Below are positions 28,901-36,717 of a stretch of DNA of 64,000 nucleotides, piece by piece. The DNA comes from Gellertiella hungarica. GTDB lineage: Bacteria; Pseudomonadota; Alphaproteobacteria; Rhizobiales; Rhizobiaceae. The position numbers and the translations under genes are program-made. Below the pieces are notes generated by a model. The model worked only from the letters and a program-made list of their open reading frames with translations. It was not told where the DNA came from and did no database searches. How positions within the stretch are numbered: the stretch's first letter is position 1; every line of letters begins with the position of its first letter. The stretch is from positions 744,001 to 808,000 of the forward strand of contig NZ_JACIEZ010000002.1 in assembly GCF_014197145.1 (NCBI RefSeq), in the 5' to 3' direction.

Positions 28901-31900
28901 GGGAGCGTCCTCATCGGTCGTCGCGTCGTTGACGGTGACGCTGGGCGCCGTGTCGGTGACCTTCACGGTCACGCGGCTTTCGGTGCTGTCGCCGTCCCGG
29001 TCGATCACGGTGAAGCCGACGGCGATGTCCTGGCTGTCGCTGCCCGAGGCATGGAGGAGGGGCCGGTTCTCGGTGGCCGAGATCTTGCCCGTCGCGATGT
29101 CGTAGCGGAAGGTCATCACGGTGACCCAGTCGCCGCTCTGCTTCTGCTGGACAAGCAGATCGTTGCCGTTCGTCTGGTAGCGGAAATCGGGGCCGAGCTG
29201 GTGCTGCGTCGACCATTCCACCCGCTCGACGCCATCCACGGCGGCGAAGGAGGCCACGGCCTTTTCCACGCCAAGGCTCGCGTCGGAGAACTGGTTGCCG
29301 GCAGAGGCAGCATCGTTCACGGTGACGCTGGGCGCCGTGTCGGTGACCTTCACGGTCACGCGGCTTTCGGTGCTGTCGCCGTCCCTGTCGGTGACGGTGA
29401 AGCCGACGACGATGTCCTGGCTGTCGCTGCCGGAGGCATGGAGGAGGGGCCGGTTCTCGGTGGCCGAGATCTTGCCCGTCGCGATGTCGTAGCGGAAGGT
29501 CATGACGGTGACCCAGTCGCCGTTCTGCTTCTGCTGAACGAGCAGGTCGTTGCCGCTCGTCTGGTAGCGGAAATCGGGGTCGAGCTGGTGCTGCGTCGAC
29601 CATTCCACCCGCTCGACGCCATCCACGGCGGCGAAGGAGGCCACGGCCCTTTCCACGCCGAGGCTTGCATCGGAGAACTGGTTGCCGGCAGAGGCGGCGT
29701 CGTTGACGGTGACGGTAGGTGCCGTGTCGGTGACCTTCACGGTCACGCGGCTTTCGGTGCTATCGCCGTCCCTGTCGATCACGGTGAAGCCGACGGCGAT
29801 GTCCTGGCTGTCGCTGCCGGAGGCATGAAGGAGGGGCCGGTTCTCGGGGACCGAGATCCTGCCCGTCGCGATGTCGTAGCGGAAGGTCATCACGGTGACC
29901 CAGTCGCCGTTCTGCTTCTGCTGCACGAGCAGGTCGTTGCCGCTCGTCTGGTAGCGGAAGTCGGGGCCGAGCTGGTGCTGCGTCGACCATTCCACCCGCT
30001 CGACGCCATCCACGGCGGCGAAGGAGGCCACGGCCTTTTCCACGCCGAGGCCCGCATCGGAGAACTGGTTGCCGGCAGAGGCAGCGTCGTTGACGGTGAC
30101 GGTAGGTGCCGTGTCGGTGACCTTCACGGTCACGCGGCTTTCGGTGCGGTCGCCGTCCCTGTCGATCACGGTGAAGCCGACGGCGATGTCCTGGCTGTCG
30201 CTGCCGGAAGCATGGAGGAGGGGCCGGTTCTCGGTAGCCGAGATCCTGCCCGTCGCGATGTCGTAGCGGAAGGTCATCACGGTGACCCAGTCGCCGTTCT
30301 GCTTCTGCTGAACGAGCAGGTCGTTGCCGCTCGTCTGGTAGCGGAAGTCGGGGCCGAGCTGGTGCTGCGTCGACCACTCCACCCGCTCGACGCCATCCAC
30401 GGCGGCGAAGGAGGCCACGGCCTTTTCCACGCCAAGGCCCGCATCGGAGAACTGGTTGCCGGCAGAGGCGGCGTCGTTGACGGTGACGGTAGGTGCCGTA
30501 TCGGTGACCTTCACGGTCACGCGGCTTTCGGTGCTGTCGCCGTCCCTGTCGATCACGGTGAAGCCGACGGCGATGTCCTGGCTGTCGCTGCCGGAGGCAT
30601 GGAGGAGGGGCCGGTTCTCGGTGACCGAGATCCTGCCCGTCGCGATGTCGTAGCGGAAGGTCATCACGGTGACCCAGTCGCCGTTCTGCTTCTGCTGGAC
30701 AAGCAGGTCGTTGCCGCTCGTCTGGTAGCGGAAATCGGGGCCGAGCTGGTGCTGCGTCGACCAGGTCACGCCGCGGATACCGTCCGGAGCCTCGAAGGTC
30801 GCCACGGTCTCCGTCCTGCCCGCCACTTCCTCGGAGAATTGGTTGCTGCCCGCCGTCACCGGGCTGACGGCGATCACGGGCAGGCTGTCCCGGATGGCGA
30901 AGGTGAGATAGGAGGTCACCGCGTCGCCATCGGAATCGATGACCCGGAAGGCGAGATCGAGCGTCAGCCGGTTTTCGCCGTCGCCTTCTGCATGGCGCAG
31001 CGGATTGTCCTTCTGCACCGAAACCGTGCCGTCCGGCCGGATGGTGAGGCGATAGACGGAAACGAGCGCCCCGTCCTGCATCTGCAGGATGGAGAGCGTG
31101 TCGCCGGAAATGCGGAAGGTCAGGTCCTGCCTGTCCTGCGGCAGCACCCATTCGGCATGGTTGCGCCCGTTATCCGTGTCGAAGAGCAGGCTGGTGAACG
31201 GCAGGGCGCTGTCTTCCGCGATCTCCACGCCGGAATCGGCCCGCGGCGGAAAGGTGTTCGACAGCTTGCTGACGAAACTGCCGATCATCGTGTCGCCATC
31301 GCCGTCGGTCACCCTGTAGCTGATGGTCAGGCTGATGTCCTTGTTGCTGGCGCCGGGGTCGAAGTTCACCGGCGCGAGGTCCGTCTCCACCGGCCGGCCG
31401 TCGACAAGCGCGATCTTGCGCACGAGCACCTCGATCCCGCCCTGCAGCTGGTAGACGAGCAGCGCGCCTTCGGTGTCGAGCTTGTAGACGAAGCCATCCG
31501 GCGCGCCGCCTGCGATGAGGACGCGGCTGCCGCCATCGGTGCCCGGCACCAGGGGCAGGTCGCCATGCGGGGAATCGTCCTTGATGCGGATGAGGCCCGA
31601 CCCGTCGAAGTCGCTCTTGTGCAGCCCGCCCTTGGAATCGATCGCGGTGACCTTGATCGACAGGATATCCTTGCCGAGCGTTAGAAACGTATCCGTGCCG
31701 GATCCTTTCGGCCCGTGCTTCAGCGGTTCGAAGAGCGAGACCGTCAGGCGCCCGCCATTGGACATCTCGATGGACAGCACCGTCTTGCCGTCCTTCGTGC
31801 GGCCGACGATCCTGCCGCCCGCGGTGAACAGGAAGATCCCGTCGCCGCCGAGCGTGCGCCAGCCGGAGAAGATCCCCTCGAGGGCGAGCGTCAGCCGCAC

Positions 31901-32806
31901 CTCCTTCAGCACGCCGTCGGTGCAGGTGAGCACGACGAGGCTCGTGGTTCCCAGCGGCCGGCCATTGCCCCAGTCTGCCGCGGGGCTCGCCTCGTCGAGA
32001 AGCGCGGTGCCGGTGATCGATACCACCGGCGTCGGGACCTTCGGCTCGGCAGGCGGCGGCGCATCCGGCGCCAGCAGATGGGGCAGCCGCCCCCGCTCCG
32101 GGAAGAGAAGGATGGGCGAGACGATGTCGTCGAGGCTCGGGAAGTAGGGCCGGATGTCGGACTGGATCAGCTCCGGCGTGCTGACGTCCTCCGCCATCGT
32201 CGAGAAAGGCGAGACCGAACCCGATCCGGTGCGGGTGGCGGCATCGTCGCCCTTTTCGATATGGCTGCGCGGAACGCTGTGGGTGGTCCCCGTCGTCAGC
32301 CCATCGCCGCCGGAAGCGTCGCCGGCGGGCTTCTTCTGCGGCGCGATGCTCTTTCCGCCCTGCTTTTCCTCCTCCTGGCCGTCGCCGGCGGTCTTCGCCT
32401 TTTCGGGCTCCGGCTGCTTTTCCTGCTTGCCGCCGGTCACCGACTTGTGGCCGGGCGTCCCGGTACCGGGATCCTTGCCCTCCTTCTGGACGGCAGCCGG
32501 GCTCGCGTTTCGGGGCAGGGCGGTCTCCGCCTGCTTGCGCGAGGCGAAGGCCTGCTTCAGCTGGAGAATGGCCTGCGGCAGGATGTTCATCAGCTCGTCG
32601 AGCCCCGCCATCTGGCCGATGAAAAGGCCGTTGAGGCCGAGCAGGGTGCTCCGGTAGGACATCTTCGAACGGCGCGCCGTCTTGCGCAGGCGTGCCACGG
32701 GCTTGCCCTCCGACGCAGAAGCGGTCGCGGCGGAAACCACGCGAGCCTCCACCGTGTCACGCGCGGAATCCATGTTCAGGCTGGCGTTTTTCTTGTCGCT
32801 GTCCAT
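22910..32806 (-). CDS. giant repeat adhesin (T1SS-143/DUF5801-type repeats), frame ends before its RTX domain
   Basis: The 3,298-residue frame encodes an extracellular adhesin. Residues 1-210 are a basic and Pro/Lys/Gly-rich head without a Sec signal, as expected for type I secretion. From about 240 onward there are roughly 22 repeats of about 125-145 residues, each ending in a DRDGD-type calcium motif plus a V(T/S)VTDTxP strand, as in T1SS-143/DUF5801 proteins. Five adjacent repeats are almost identical (387-bp DNA units). The frame ends at 22910 with an abnormal tail (GGFQRQLQCRRRQ), because a G6 tract shifts it out of the RTX frame. Restored, the protein would have about 3,628 residues. 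No type I exporter genes are nearby. The strand and position place it after the thrC operon, with its own promoter. Confidence 0.9.
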   Translation of the reverse strand: MDSDKKNASLNMDSARDTVEARVVSAATASASEGKPVARLRKTARRSKMSYRSTLLGLNGLFIGQMAGLDELMNILPQAILQLKQAFASRKQAETALPRNASPAAVQKEGKDPGTGTPGHKSVTGGKQEKQPEPEKAKTAGDGQEEEKQGGKSIAPQKKPAGDASGGDGLTTGTTHSVPRSHIEKGDDAATRTGSGSVSPFSTMAEDVSTPELIQSDIRPYFPSLDDIVSPILLFPERGRLPHLLAPDAPPPAEPKVPTPVVSITGTALLDEASPAADWGNGRPLGTTSLVVLTCTDGVLKEVRLTLALEGIFSGWRTLGGDGIFLFTAGGRIVGRTKDGKTVLSIEMSNGGRLTVSLFEPLKHGPKGSGTDTFLTLGKDILSIKVTAIDSKGGLHKSDFDGSGLIRIKDDSPHGDLPLVPGTDGGSRVLIAGGAPDGFVYKLDTEGALLVYQLQGGIEVLVRKIALVDGRPVETDLAPVNFDPGASNKDISLTISYRVTDGDGDTMIGSFVSKLSNTFPPRADSGVEIAEDSALPFTSLLFDTDNGRNHAEWVLPQDRQDLTFRISGDTLSILQMQDGALVSVYRLTIRPDGTVSVQKDNPLRHAEGDGENRLTLDLAFRVIDSDGDAVTSYLTFAIRDSLPVIAVSPVTAGSNQFSEEVAGRTETVATFEAPDGIRGVTWSTQHQLGPDFRYQTSGNDLLVQQKQNGDWVTVMTFRYDIATGRISVTENRPLLHASGSDSQDIAVGFTVIDRDGDSTESRVTVKVTDTAPTVTVNDAASAGNQFSDAGLGVEKAVASFAAVDGVERVEWSTQHQLGPDFRYQTSGNDLLVQQKQNGDWVTVMTFRYDIATGRISATENRPLLHASGSDSQDIAVGFTVIDRDGDRTESRVTVKVTDTAPTVTVNDAASAGNQFSDAGLGVEKAVASFAAVDGVERVEWSTQHQLGPDFRYQTSGNDLLVQQKQNGDWVTVMTFRYDIATGRISVPENRPLLHASGSDSQDIAVGFTVIDRDGDSTESRVTVKVTDTAPTVTVNDAASAGNQFSDASLGVERAVASFAAVDGVERVEWSTQHQLDPDFRYQTSGNDLLVQQKQNGDWVTVMTFRYDIATGKISATENRPLLHASGSDSQDIVVGFTVTDRDGDSTESRVTVKVTDTAPSVTVNDAASAGNQFSDASLGVEKAVASFAAVDGVERVEWSTQHQLGPDFRYQTNGNDLLVQQKQSGDWVTVMTFRYDIATGKISATENRPLLHASGSDSQDIAVGFTVIDRDGDSTESRVTVKVTDTAPSVTVNDATTDEDAPGTSAEVARFSAVDGLDSIEWSVDGAPAGDFQYVRDGATLLIQQKQNGIWVTVLTFRHDMATGSITATEGQPLLHRPGSDSQQFTVSFTVFDKDGDGTTRSVNVSVHDTGPQVRIGTGSFDDGSPGTTKTVATFGATDGVDSVTWSTDHALGTGFRYETSGNDLLVKQNQNGSWVTVMTFRYDIATGEIKATQNAPLLHPAGSDHQNISVGFSVTDRDGDTETRTVTVDIGDSRPEVTTVDNVTFNDLAGSETHLVGSVTARDGMQGISWATDNAPQGFRYSTDAANNLIVEQEQGQGRWVKVMTFTYDSSTGGIAATENNPVLYGLNSTSLDLSVTYTASDRDGDRVASTVNVTISATNAPSPITTQQNVAFADDATGGSARELASISPLIDIRNFTWKTSDPTAGFRYEVDANDSTKLYVLQEQGDGNWVRVMTFTYDAAADKVLGQQDAPIRHAADSETQNIAVCFTLTDANGANLSKALTVHVTDTGPNSTIDTGNLSFSENAPDTARVVATFDALEGVSALLWSTTGAPSGFRYVAGDGNQLKVQQLQAGAWVTVMTFDYDLARREITAMANNPILHADGGGTNAQSFSVTYTVRDADGDNLQKVLNVTVEDTVPVVTGNSVTVSESATDPALLGSFSALDGFGSFSWGTPVLPSGFAASRSGESLVISQMQNNASVTVMVLTYDAVTGKVLASLRNPILHGNSDPSFTFSFTVTDRDGDAVTQTVSMTVTDTVPVFVASPSLTFVEMPGDQTGTLGTLAMTDGVGSFTWTTSGAPNNTFTYASIGTTLEVRQTQNNVSVLVMELRYDPATGRITATEKAPILHPSGTNALTFNFAFRGTDKDGDAISQSLSVTVTDTGPQADITNSVRDEGATGQPFVVAQLRATDGLGTFSWETNAITGFTVVNSGNTLTIRQSQSGSLVDIIVYVYDPATGQISATVKNPVRNGPTGDLHSFNVTFRIADKDLDWISRTITTQLMDTTPVITVQDVSFTEQVAAQTKIAGTVTAVDGMQEFIWTVPGAQPAGFQYQLDATNGAILYVRQMQGSTWVTVLTLTYNAATREVRVTENAPFQHDAGSDSTELTVRFTASDKDGDGVQGSFKVTVNDTAPVISLLDKTITEPTAQTERIGTISAVDGIAAFAWSLDGAPSNQFTYERDANNANILCVKQLQNGSWVTVLKLTYNTATREILADEVRAILNDRGDAEQAFDVRFTVRDNDGDESTGTVRIKVTDSVPVVTLQTTTLAEAGNNRTDTVARLSAADGISGFEWADQPSSGGFSYERQGNVLTIRQDQGGTPVTVMVLTYDSATGRITAMQKNPLLHALNTNPQPFEVRFTVTDNDGDAVMQTLRISVTDTAPVTVPVLNVTCLETETGQKTIGTFSALDGVAGVTLAGSGNIGAPNCRFVTKNDGTLDLVQVQGGRDVVVMTFSYDLNGSIFASQRAALLHASNTTAQDVSIRFTVTDRDGSQTGQTVTVKINDTLPTTAATGGTFLETALNRSVDVATFSAADGVTGVSWQGLGAKGTNYQHIQIGNDLAIQYRASATAAWSTVFLISFDLASGKITARQVAPVTHAAGSDSQNFDFTFRVTDGDGDTFDQVVRLVAQDSAPVSSVLDTTLVETAVSQTLDLQQISAPDGIGRFLWSTRSADANFSYAVSLDGLTLTVKQGTVTVLTFSYDNATGEISVVKNQPINHTALGPNANITLNYTATDRDGDALNGTLNFSLRDNAPSNITMSILDEELRDGKTYTGTWGADAGSDALTKVDVTFGGVMRTLDLTRSTNSITITVNGVTLTMKADRTYIITSDITRDTRLDLTLKVCDSDGSFLTKTWQPTIFFVNKAPSMEPDPVILGNRNDYVVTIDDIGFADADGNSLKWLTVTETIDGGSLRLNGRDLSTGDRITLDDIRTGKLVFRPPADSTLGSNFVVTLTATDDGGTLKGGKDTTDDFDLVFTIPASTQTVGTNLADNKNLGGFQRQLQCRRRQRHGCRRRW
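22971..22976 (-). other. G6 homopolymer at the adhesin frameshift
   Basis: Six C on the plus strand (six G in the coding strand) lie exactly where the repeat frame and the RTX frame meet. One G fewer gives an uninterrupted protein. Possible causes are a sequencing error, slipped-strand phase variation, or a real inactivating mutation. Confidence 0.85.
28920..30830 (-). repeat. tandem 387-bp coding repeats in the adhesin
   Basis: Five consecutive repeat modules share nearly identical DNA at an exact 387-bp (129-residue) period; for example the STQHQ-coding segments recur at about 29212, 29599, 29986, 30373 and 30760. Other modules in the protein are much more divergent. This points to recent unequal crossing-over or gene conversion and predicts copy-number variation between strains. 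Confidence 0.88.
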
Positions 32807-33114
32807 GGCGCAGTCCTAAATGATTTCATCCGAATAGGCGGAACAACTAAAACAACCACCCACTGTATGTCAATCGGAAAACCACCCTGCGGGCCGGCTT
32901 TCGCGGTTAACCAAGGATAACTAAAATTTGAACGATTTGAGTGTGTTGGACGGCGGCGTCCGTTTCTCCGAGGGAGAAAGGGGCGGGCAAGGATCAACGC
33001 GCAGGGGTTGCGCTTATCCACAAGGATGCCCCCGTATCCGGAAGCGGCCGGCGTGAGCGCCATCCGTCGGACGGCCTCTTGCCCCGCCGGCGCCGGGCGG
33101 GGGAAGGCGCGGTC
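32807..33114. promoter_or_regulatory. intergenic region with a candidate adhesin promoter
   Basis: This 308-bp region separates the adhesin from the upstream GGDEF/EAL gene. On the minus strand TTGACA (32873-32868) and TTAGTT (32850-32845) are spaced by 17 bases and could be a promoter, giving a leader of about 30-40 bases. A GGTTAACC palindrome near 32905 resembles a CtrA half-site, but this is only suggestive. The surroundings are AT-rich compared with the genes. Confidence 0.4.
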
Positions 33115-36030
33115 TCAGGCGCGCTTGGTGAGGGGGAAGCGCTCCTTGAGCAGGCGCAGGACGCTGTCCGAAAGCATGGGGGCGCCAAAGAGATAGCTCT
33201 GCCCGTAGCGGCAGCCGAGGCGGGCGAGCTCCATGGCGTCCTCGTCGCTCTCGATGCCTTCGGCAACCACGTCCATGCCGAGATCCTTGGCCATGGCGAT
33301 CATCGAGCGCAGGAGGATGGCGCGCCGTTCGCCCTCGCCGCCGACCAGCGCCTTGTCGAGCTTGATCGTGTCGAAGGGGAAGCGGGCGAGATAGGAGAGG
33401 GAGGAGTAGCCCGTCCCGAAATCGGTCAGCGCCAGCCCGATGCCGCTCTGCTTGAGCTTTTCGAGCACGAGGCGGGATTGCTCCGGATTTTCCATCACCA
33501 GCGTCTCGCCGAATTCCAGCTTCAGCTGTTCGGGCTGGCACTGGGTACGGGTCAGAACTGCCTTCACGTCGTTGCACAGCTCGTTGTTGAGCAGCTGGCC
33601 GGAGGGAATGCTGACCGTCAGGAACACCGGAATCGTGCCCGTCTGGTCCTGCCAGGCGTTGAGGTCCTGTGCCGCCTTTTCGAGCGCGAAGGCATTGAGG
33701 GCGGAGCAGAGGCCGGCGGCTTCGGCCGCATCGTTGATCTCGTTGAGCGGCACCGGCCCGCGCTTGGGATGATCCCAGCGGATCACCGCCTCGAAGCCTG
33801 CAATCTCCGCATCGTTCAGCCGGATGATCGGCTGGTAGGCCAGCGAAAGCTCGCGGCGTTCCATGGCGCGGCGCAGGTCCGCCTCGGTCTGCATCCGGTC
33901 GAAGCCCATGCCGCGGAAGGAGGGCTGGAAGGGCTCCACCCGGTTTCCGCCCGCCTTCTTGGCGCGGTACATGGCAAGCTCCGCGTCGTTGACGAGGCCG
34001 CTGGCGCTGTCCTGCTGCGTCACCCAGGTGGCCAGGCCGATGGAGGCCGTCAGCACCACCTCGCGGTTGGCGAAGGAGAGCGGCACGGAGATGGCGCGGC
34101 TCACCGCATCGGCAAAATCCGCCACCTTTGCGGGGTTCGCCTCGGAGACCAGAAGCAGGCCGAACTGGTCGCCGGAAAGGCGCGCCAGCGTGTCCTGCGG
34201 CTTCAGCAGGCGGCGAAGCCTGCGCGTCAGGGCGATCAGGATATTGTCGCCGGCCGCGATGCCGAGCGCGTCGTTGACCAGCTTGTAGCGGTCGATGTCG
34301 ATGATCATCACGGTCGGGCGCACGCGCTCGTCGGTCGGCGCCAGCGTCATCACGCCCTCGAGCCGGTCGAGGAAGATCTGCCGGTTCGGCAGGCCGGTCA
34401 GGTTGTCGCGCAGGGCGTCGTTGAGCAGCCGGTCGACGGAGTTGCGCTGCTCGGTCACGTCGATGATGGTGCCGACGCAACGGATGATCTCGCCGTTCGA
34501 GCCCAGCACCGGACGCGCGCGGATGGCCAGCCAGTGGAAATGCCCGTCCTCGGCGCGGATGCGGAATTCGTGGGAAAGGCGCCCGCGGCGATGTTCGAGC
34601 AGCACGTCGAGCGTCGCCTTGAAGCGGTCGCGGTCGTCGGGGTGCAGGCGCGGCAGCCAGTTGCGCACCGCCCCGTGCATGGCGCCGGCGGGCAGGCCGA
34701 GCTTGGCGGAAAGATCGGGAATGGTGACCACCCGGTCGCGGGCGACGTCCCAGTCCCAGACCGTGTCGCCGGAGCCGGTCAGCGCCAGCGACTGGCGTTC
34801 GAGATCGGAGAACAGGCCCTGGTGCAGCGCCCCGCCGGCAAAGGCGTGCTGCATGACGGTGAAGCCGATCAGCAGCACGATGAGCACGAGGCCGCCGCCG
34901 AGCGCCGGCTGCACCACGTCGTTGTCGATCTGGCCCGTCACCGTCAGCCAGGCGCCGAACAGCCAGACGAGGATCAGCACCCAGGCGGGCACCAGCAGGA
35001 TCGCCCGGTCGTAGCGGTTGAAGCCGAGATAGATGATGAGGACGATGCCCGCGGCCGCCGTCATGGCATAGGACAGCCGCGCCACGCCCGAGGCGATGGA
35101 GGGATCGTAGATCGCCACGCCGAACAGCAGGCCGAGCCCCAGCACCCAGGCAAAGGTGGCATAGCCGAGGTTCACATGCCATCGGTTGAGGTTGAGATAG
35201 GTGAAGAGGAAGATCACCAGCCCCGCCGCCAGCGCCACCTCGGTCGAGGCGCGCCATATGCGCTGGTCGCTGGAGGTGATGGTGATGAGCTTCTCGAGGA
35301 AGCCGAAATCGACGCAGATATAGCCGAGCACCGCCCAGGCGAGCGCCGCCGTCGCGGGCAGCATGGAGGTGCCCTTCACCACGAAGAGGATCGTCAGGAA
35401 CACCGCGAGCAGGCCGGCGATGCCGAGCACGATGCCGCGATAGAGCGTGAAGGCGTTCACCGTATCCTTGTAGGCGTCCGGTTCCCAGAGATAGAGCTGC
35501 GGCAGGTCCGGCGAGGCAAGCTCCGCGGCAAAGGTCACCACCGCGCCGGGGTTCAGCGTGATGCGGAAGACGTCGTCTTCCGGGGAGGGCTGCCGGTCGA
35601 GCGCGAAGCCCTCGGACGGGGTGATCGCCACGATGCGCTGCGAGCCGAGATCGGGCCAGAAGACCTTCGAATTCACGAGGCGGTAATGGGGCGCGACGAT
35701 CAGGCGCTCTATCTGCTCGTCGGTGACATTGGCAAGCGCGAAGACGGCCCAGTCGCCCTGGTGCGTGGGCGAGCTCGCCTCCACCGCGAAGCGCCGGCGG
35801 ATGCCGTCGGGCCCGTCGGCCGCCGTCACGGTCAGCTTGTCGCCCTGGTTGTTGTAGATCTCCGTCGTCGCGGTGAGGTTCAGCGCGGTGTCCTCGCGCG
35901 AGATCTTCACCGGCTCGACCGCCATGGCCGGCGCGGAAAGGAGCGCGCACAGCGACAGGAGCACCATCAGGAACGCCAGGAGCGCACGGCCAGGGACGGA
36001 CTGCAGGGACAGGTTCACTCCTGATGTCAT
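33115..36030 (-). CDS. membrane sensor with degenerate GGDEF and EAL domains
   Basis: The product of about 971 residues starts with a signal peptide (AFLMVLLSLCALLSAPAMA) and a periplasmic sensor domain of about 190 residues. Seven or so transmembrane helices follow, then a PAS-like domain (DTVWDWDVARDRVV to EIIRCVGTIIDVTEQR), a GGDEF domain and an EAL domain. The diguanylate cyclase signature is SGDQF instead of GGDEF. The EAL signature reads EAV, and the metal-binding DDFGTGYSS motif reads TDFGTGYSS. Both enzymes are therefore probably inactive and the protein may sense or bind c-di-GMP. Its ATG overlaps the GNAT stop (TGATG). It is the last gene of the thrC operon, next to the adhesin. Confidence 0.9.
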   Translation of the reverse strand: MTSGVNLSLQSVPGRALLAFLMVLLSLCALLSAPAMAVEPVKISREDTALNLTATTEIYNNQGDKLTVTAADGPDGIRRRFAVEASSPTHQGDWAVFALANVTDEQIERLIVAPHYRLVNSKVFWPDLGSQRIVAITPSEGFALDRQPSPEDDVFRITLNPGAVVTFAAELASPDLPQLYLWEPDAYKDTVNAFTLYRGIVLGIAGLLAVFLTILFVVKGTSMLPATAALAWAVLGYICVDFGFLEKLITITSSDQRIWRASTEVALAAGLVIFLFTYLNLNRWHVNLGYATFAWVLGLGLLFGVAIYDPSIASGVARLSYAMTAAAGIVLIIYLGFNRYDRAILLVPAWVLILVWLFGAWLTVTGQIDNDVVQPALGGGLVLIVLLIGFTVMQHAFAGGALHQGLFSDLERQSLALTGSGDTVWDWDVARDRVVTIPDLSAKLGLPAGAMHGAVRNWLPRLHPDDRDRFKATLDVLLEHRRGRLSHEFRIRAEDGHFHWLAIRARPVLGSNGEIIRCVGTIIDVTEQRNSVDRLLNDALRDNLTGLPNRQIFLDRLEGVMTLAPTDERVRPTVMIIDIDRYKLVNDALGIAAGDNILIALTRRLRRLLKPQDTLARLSGDQFGLLLVSEANPAKVADFADAVSRAISVPLSFANREVVLTASIGLATWVTQQDSASGLVNDAELAMYRAKKAGGNRVEPFQPSFRGMGFDRMQTEADLRRAMERRELSLAYQPIIRLNDAEIAGFEAVIRWDHPKRGPVPLNEINDAAEAAGLCSALNAFALEKAAQDLNAWQDQTGTIPVFLTVSIPSGQLLNNELCNDVKAVLTRTQCQPEQLKLEFGETLVMENPEQSRLVLEKLKQSGIGLALTDFGTGYSSLSYLARFPFDTIKLDKALVGGEGERRAILLRSMIAMAKDLGMDVVAEGIESDEDAMELARLGCRYGQSYLFGAPMLSDSVLRLLKERFPLTKRA

Positions 36031-36635
36031 CACGCTTTCCGGTTCCTGTTCCTGTCGCTTTCCAGCAGGGCATACATCACGTGATCGCGCCATTCGCCGT
36101 TGATCTTGAGGTATCCCCTCAGGAAGCCTTCCTGTTGAAATCCGGCCTTTTCAAGGAGGCGGATGCTGCGGGTGTTGTCCGCAATACAGGCTGCTTCGAT
36201 GCGGTGCAACTCGAGCGGGCCGAAGATGTGGGGGATGACGAGATCGAGCGTGCGCGACATGTGGCCCCGGCCCGCGTGCCGCTCGCCCATCCAGTAGCCG
36301 ATCATGCAGCTCTGCGCCACGCCCCGGCGGATGAGGCCGATGGTGATGCCGCCGAGCAGCTCGTCGCTCTCGCGTTCGAAGATGAAGAGGGCGATCGACT
36401 GCCCCGCCTCGTATTCCTGTTCGTAGCGGTTGATGCGGGCGCGATAGGCGCTGCCGGAAAGCTCGTCGGGGCGCCATTTCGGCTCCCACGGCTGGAGGAA
36501 GGCGCGGCTTTCGCCACGCACCTTCTGCCAGGCACGGTAATCGGAAATCTTCGGCATGCGCAGGTACAGGCGGTCGCCTGCCAGCTCCACCGGGCTCGAT
36601 TGCCGGGAGAAAAACCGGAATACAGACCGTGTCAT
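36030..36635 (-). CDS. GNAT N-acetyltransferase, RimJ/RimL type
   Basis: The 201-residue protein has the GNAT fold of ribosomal-protein alanine acetyltransferases: LYLRMPKISDYRAWQKVR at the start, GGITIGLIRRGVAQSCMIGYWMGERHAGRGHMSRTLDLVI carrying the acetyl-CoA loop (about 95-133), and the classical end RIEAACIADNTRSIRLLEKAGFQQEGFLRGYLKINGEWRDHVMYALL. It may acetylate a ribosomal protein N-terminus. It is translationally coupled to the downstream GGDEF/EAL gene and lies 82 bases after the M16 peptidase gene. Confidence 0.92.
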   Translation of the reverse strand: MTRSVFRFFSRQSSPVELAGDRLYLRMPKISDYRAWQKVRGESRAFLQPWEPKWRPDELSGSAYRARINRYEQEYEAGQSIALFIFERESDELLGGITIGLIRRGVAQSCMIGYWMGERHAGRGHMSRTLDLVIPHIFGPLELHRIEAACIADNTRSIRLLEKAGFQQEGFLRGYLKINGEWRDHVMYALLESDRNRNRKA

Positions 36636-36717
36636 CCGCTCATCCCCTCAAGATCGACCTCCGCTCCAAAGACGGCAGCCGGCCGCATCCCGAGGGTCAT
36701 CCGGTCAAGTTTCCCCG

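Noticed and set aside
24923-31684. 2,253-codon open frame on the plus strand inside the adhesin region
   Set aside because: It is antisense to the adhesin. Its residues (many Arg, Gly, His, Val and Ala in mirrored repeats) follow the complement of the 387-bp repeats; high GC keeps the frame open. There is no start context or domain.
32320-32760. LapG-type cleavage site in the adhesin head
   Set aside because: Di-alanine occurs (SPAAVQ), but nothing clearly matches the TAAG/PAAG context and no retention module could be recognised with confidence.
32941-36024. 1,027-codon plus-strand frame opposite the GGDEF/EAL gene
   Set aside because: It mirrors the real gene, has no recognisable domain and starts inside intergenic DNA.
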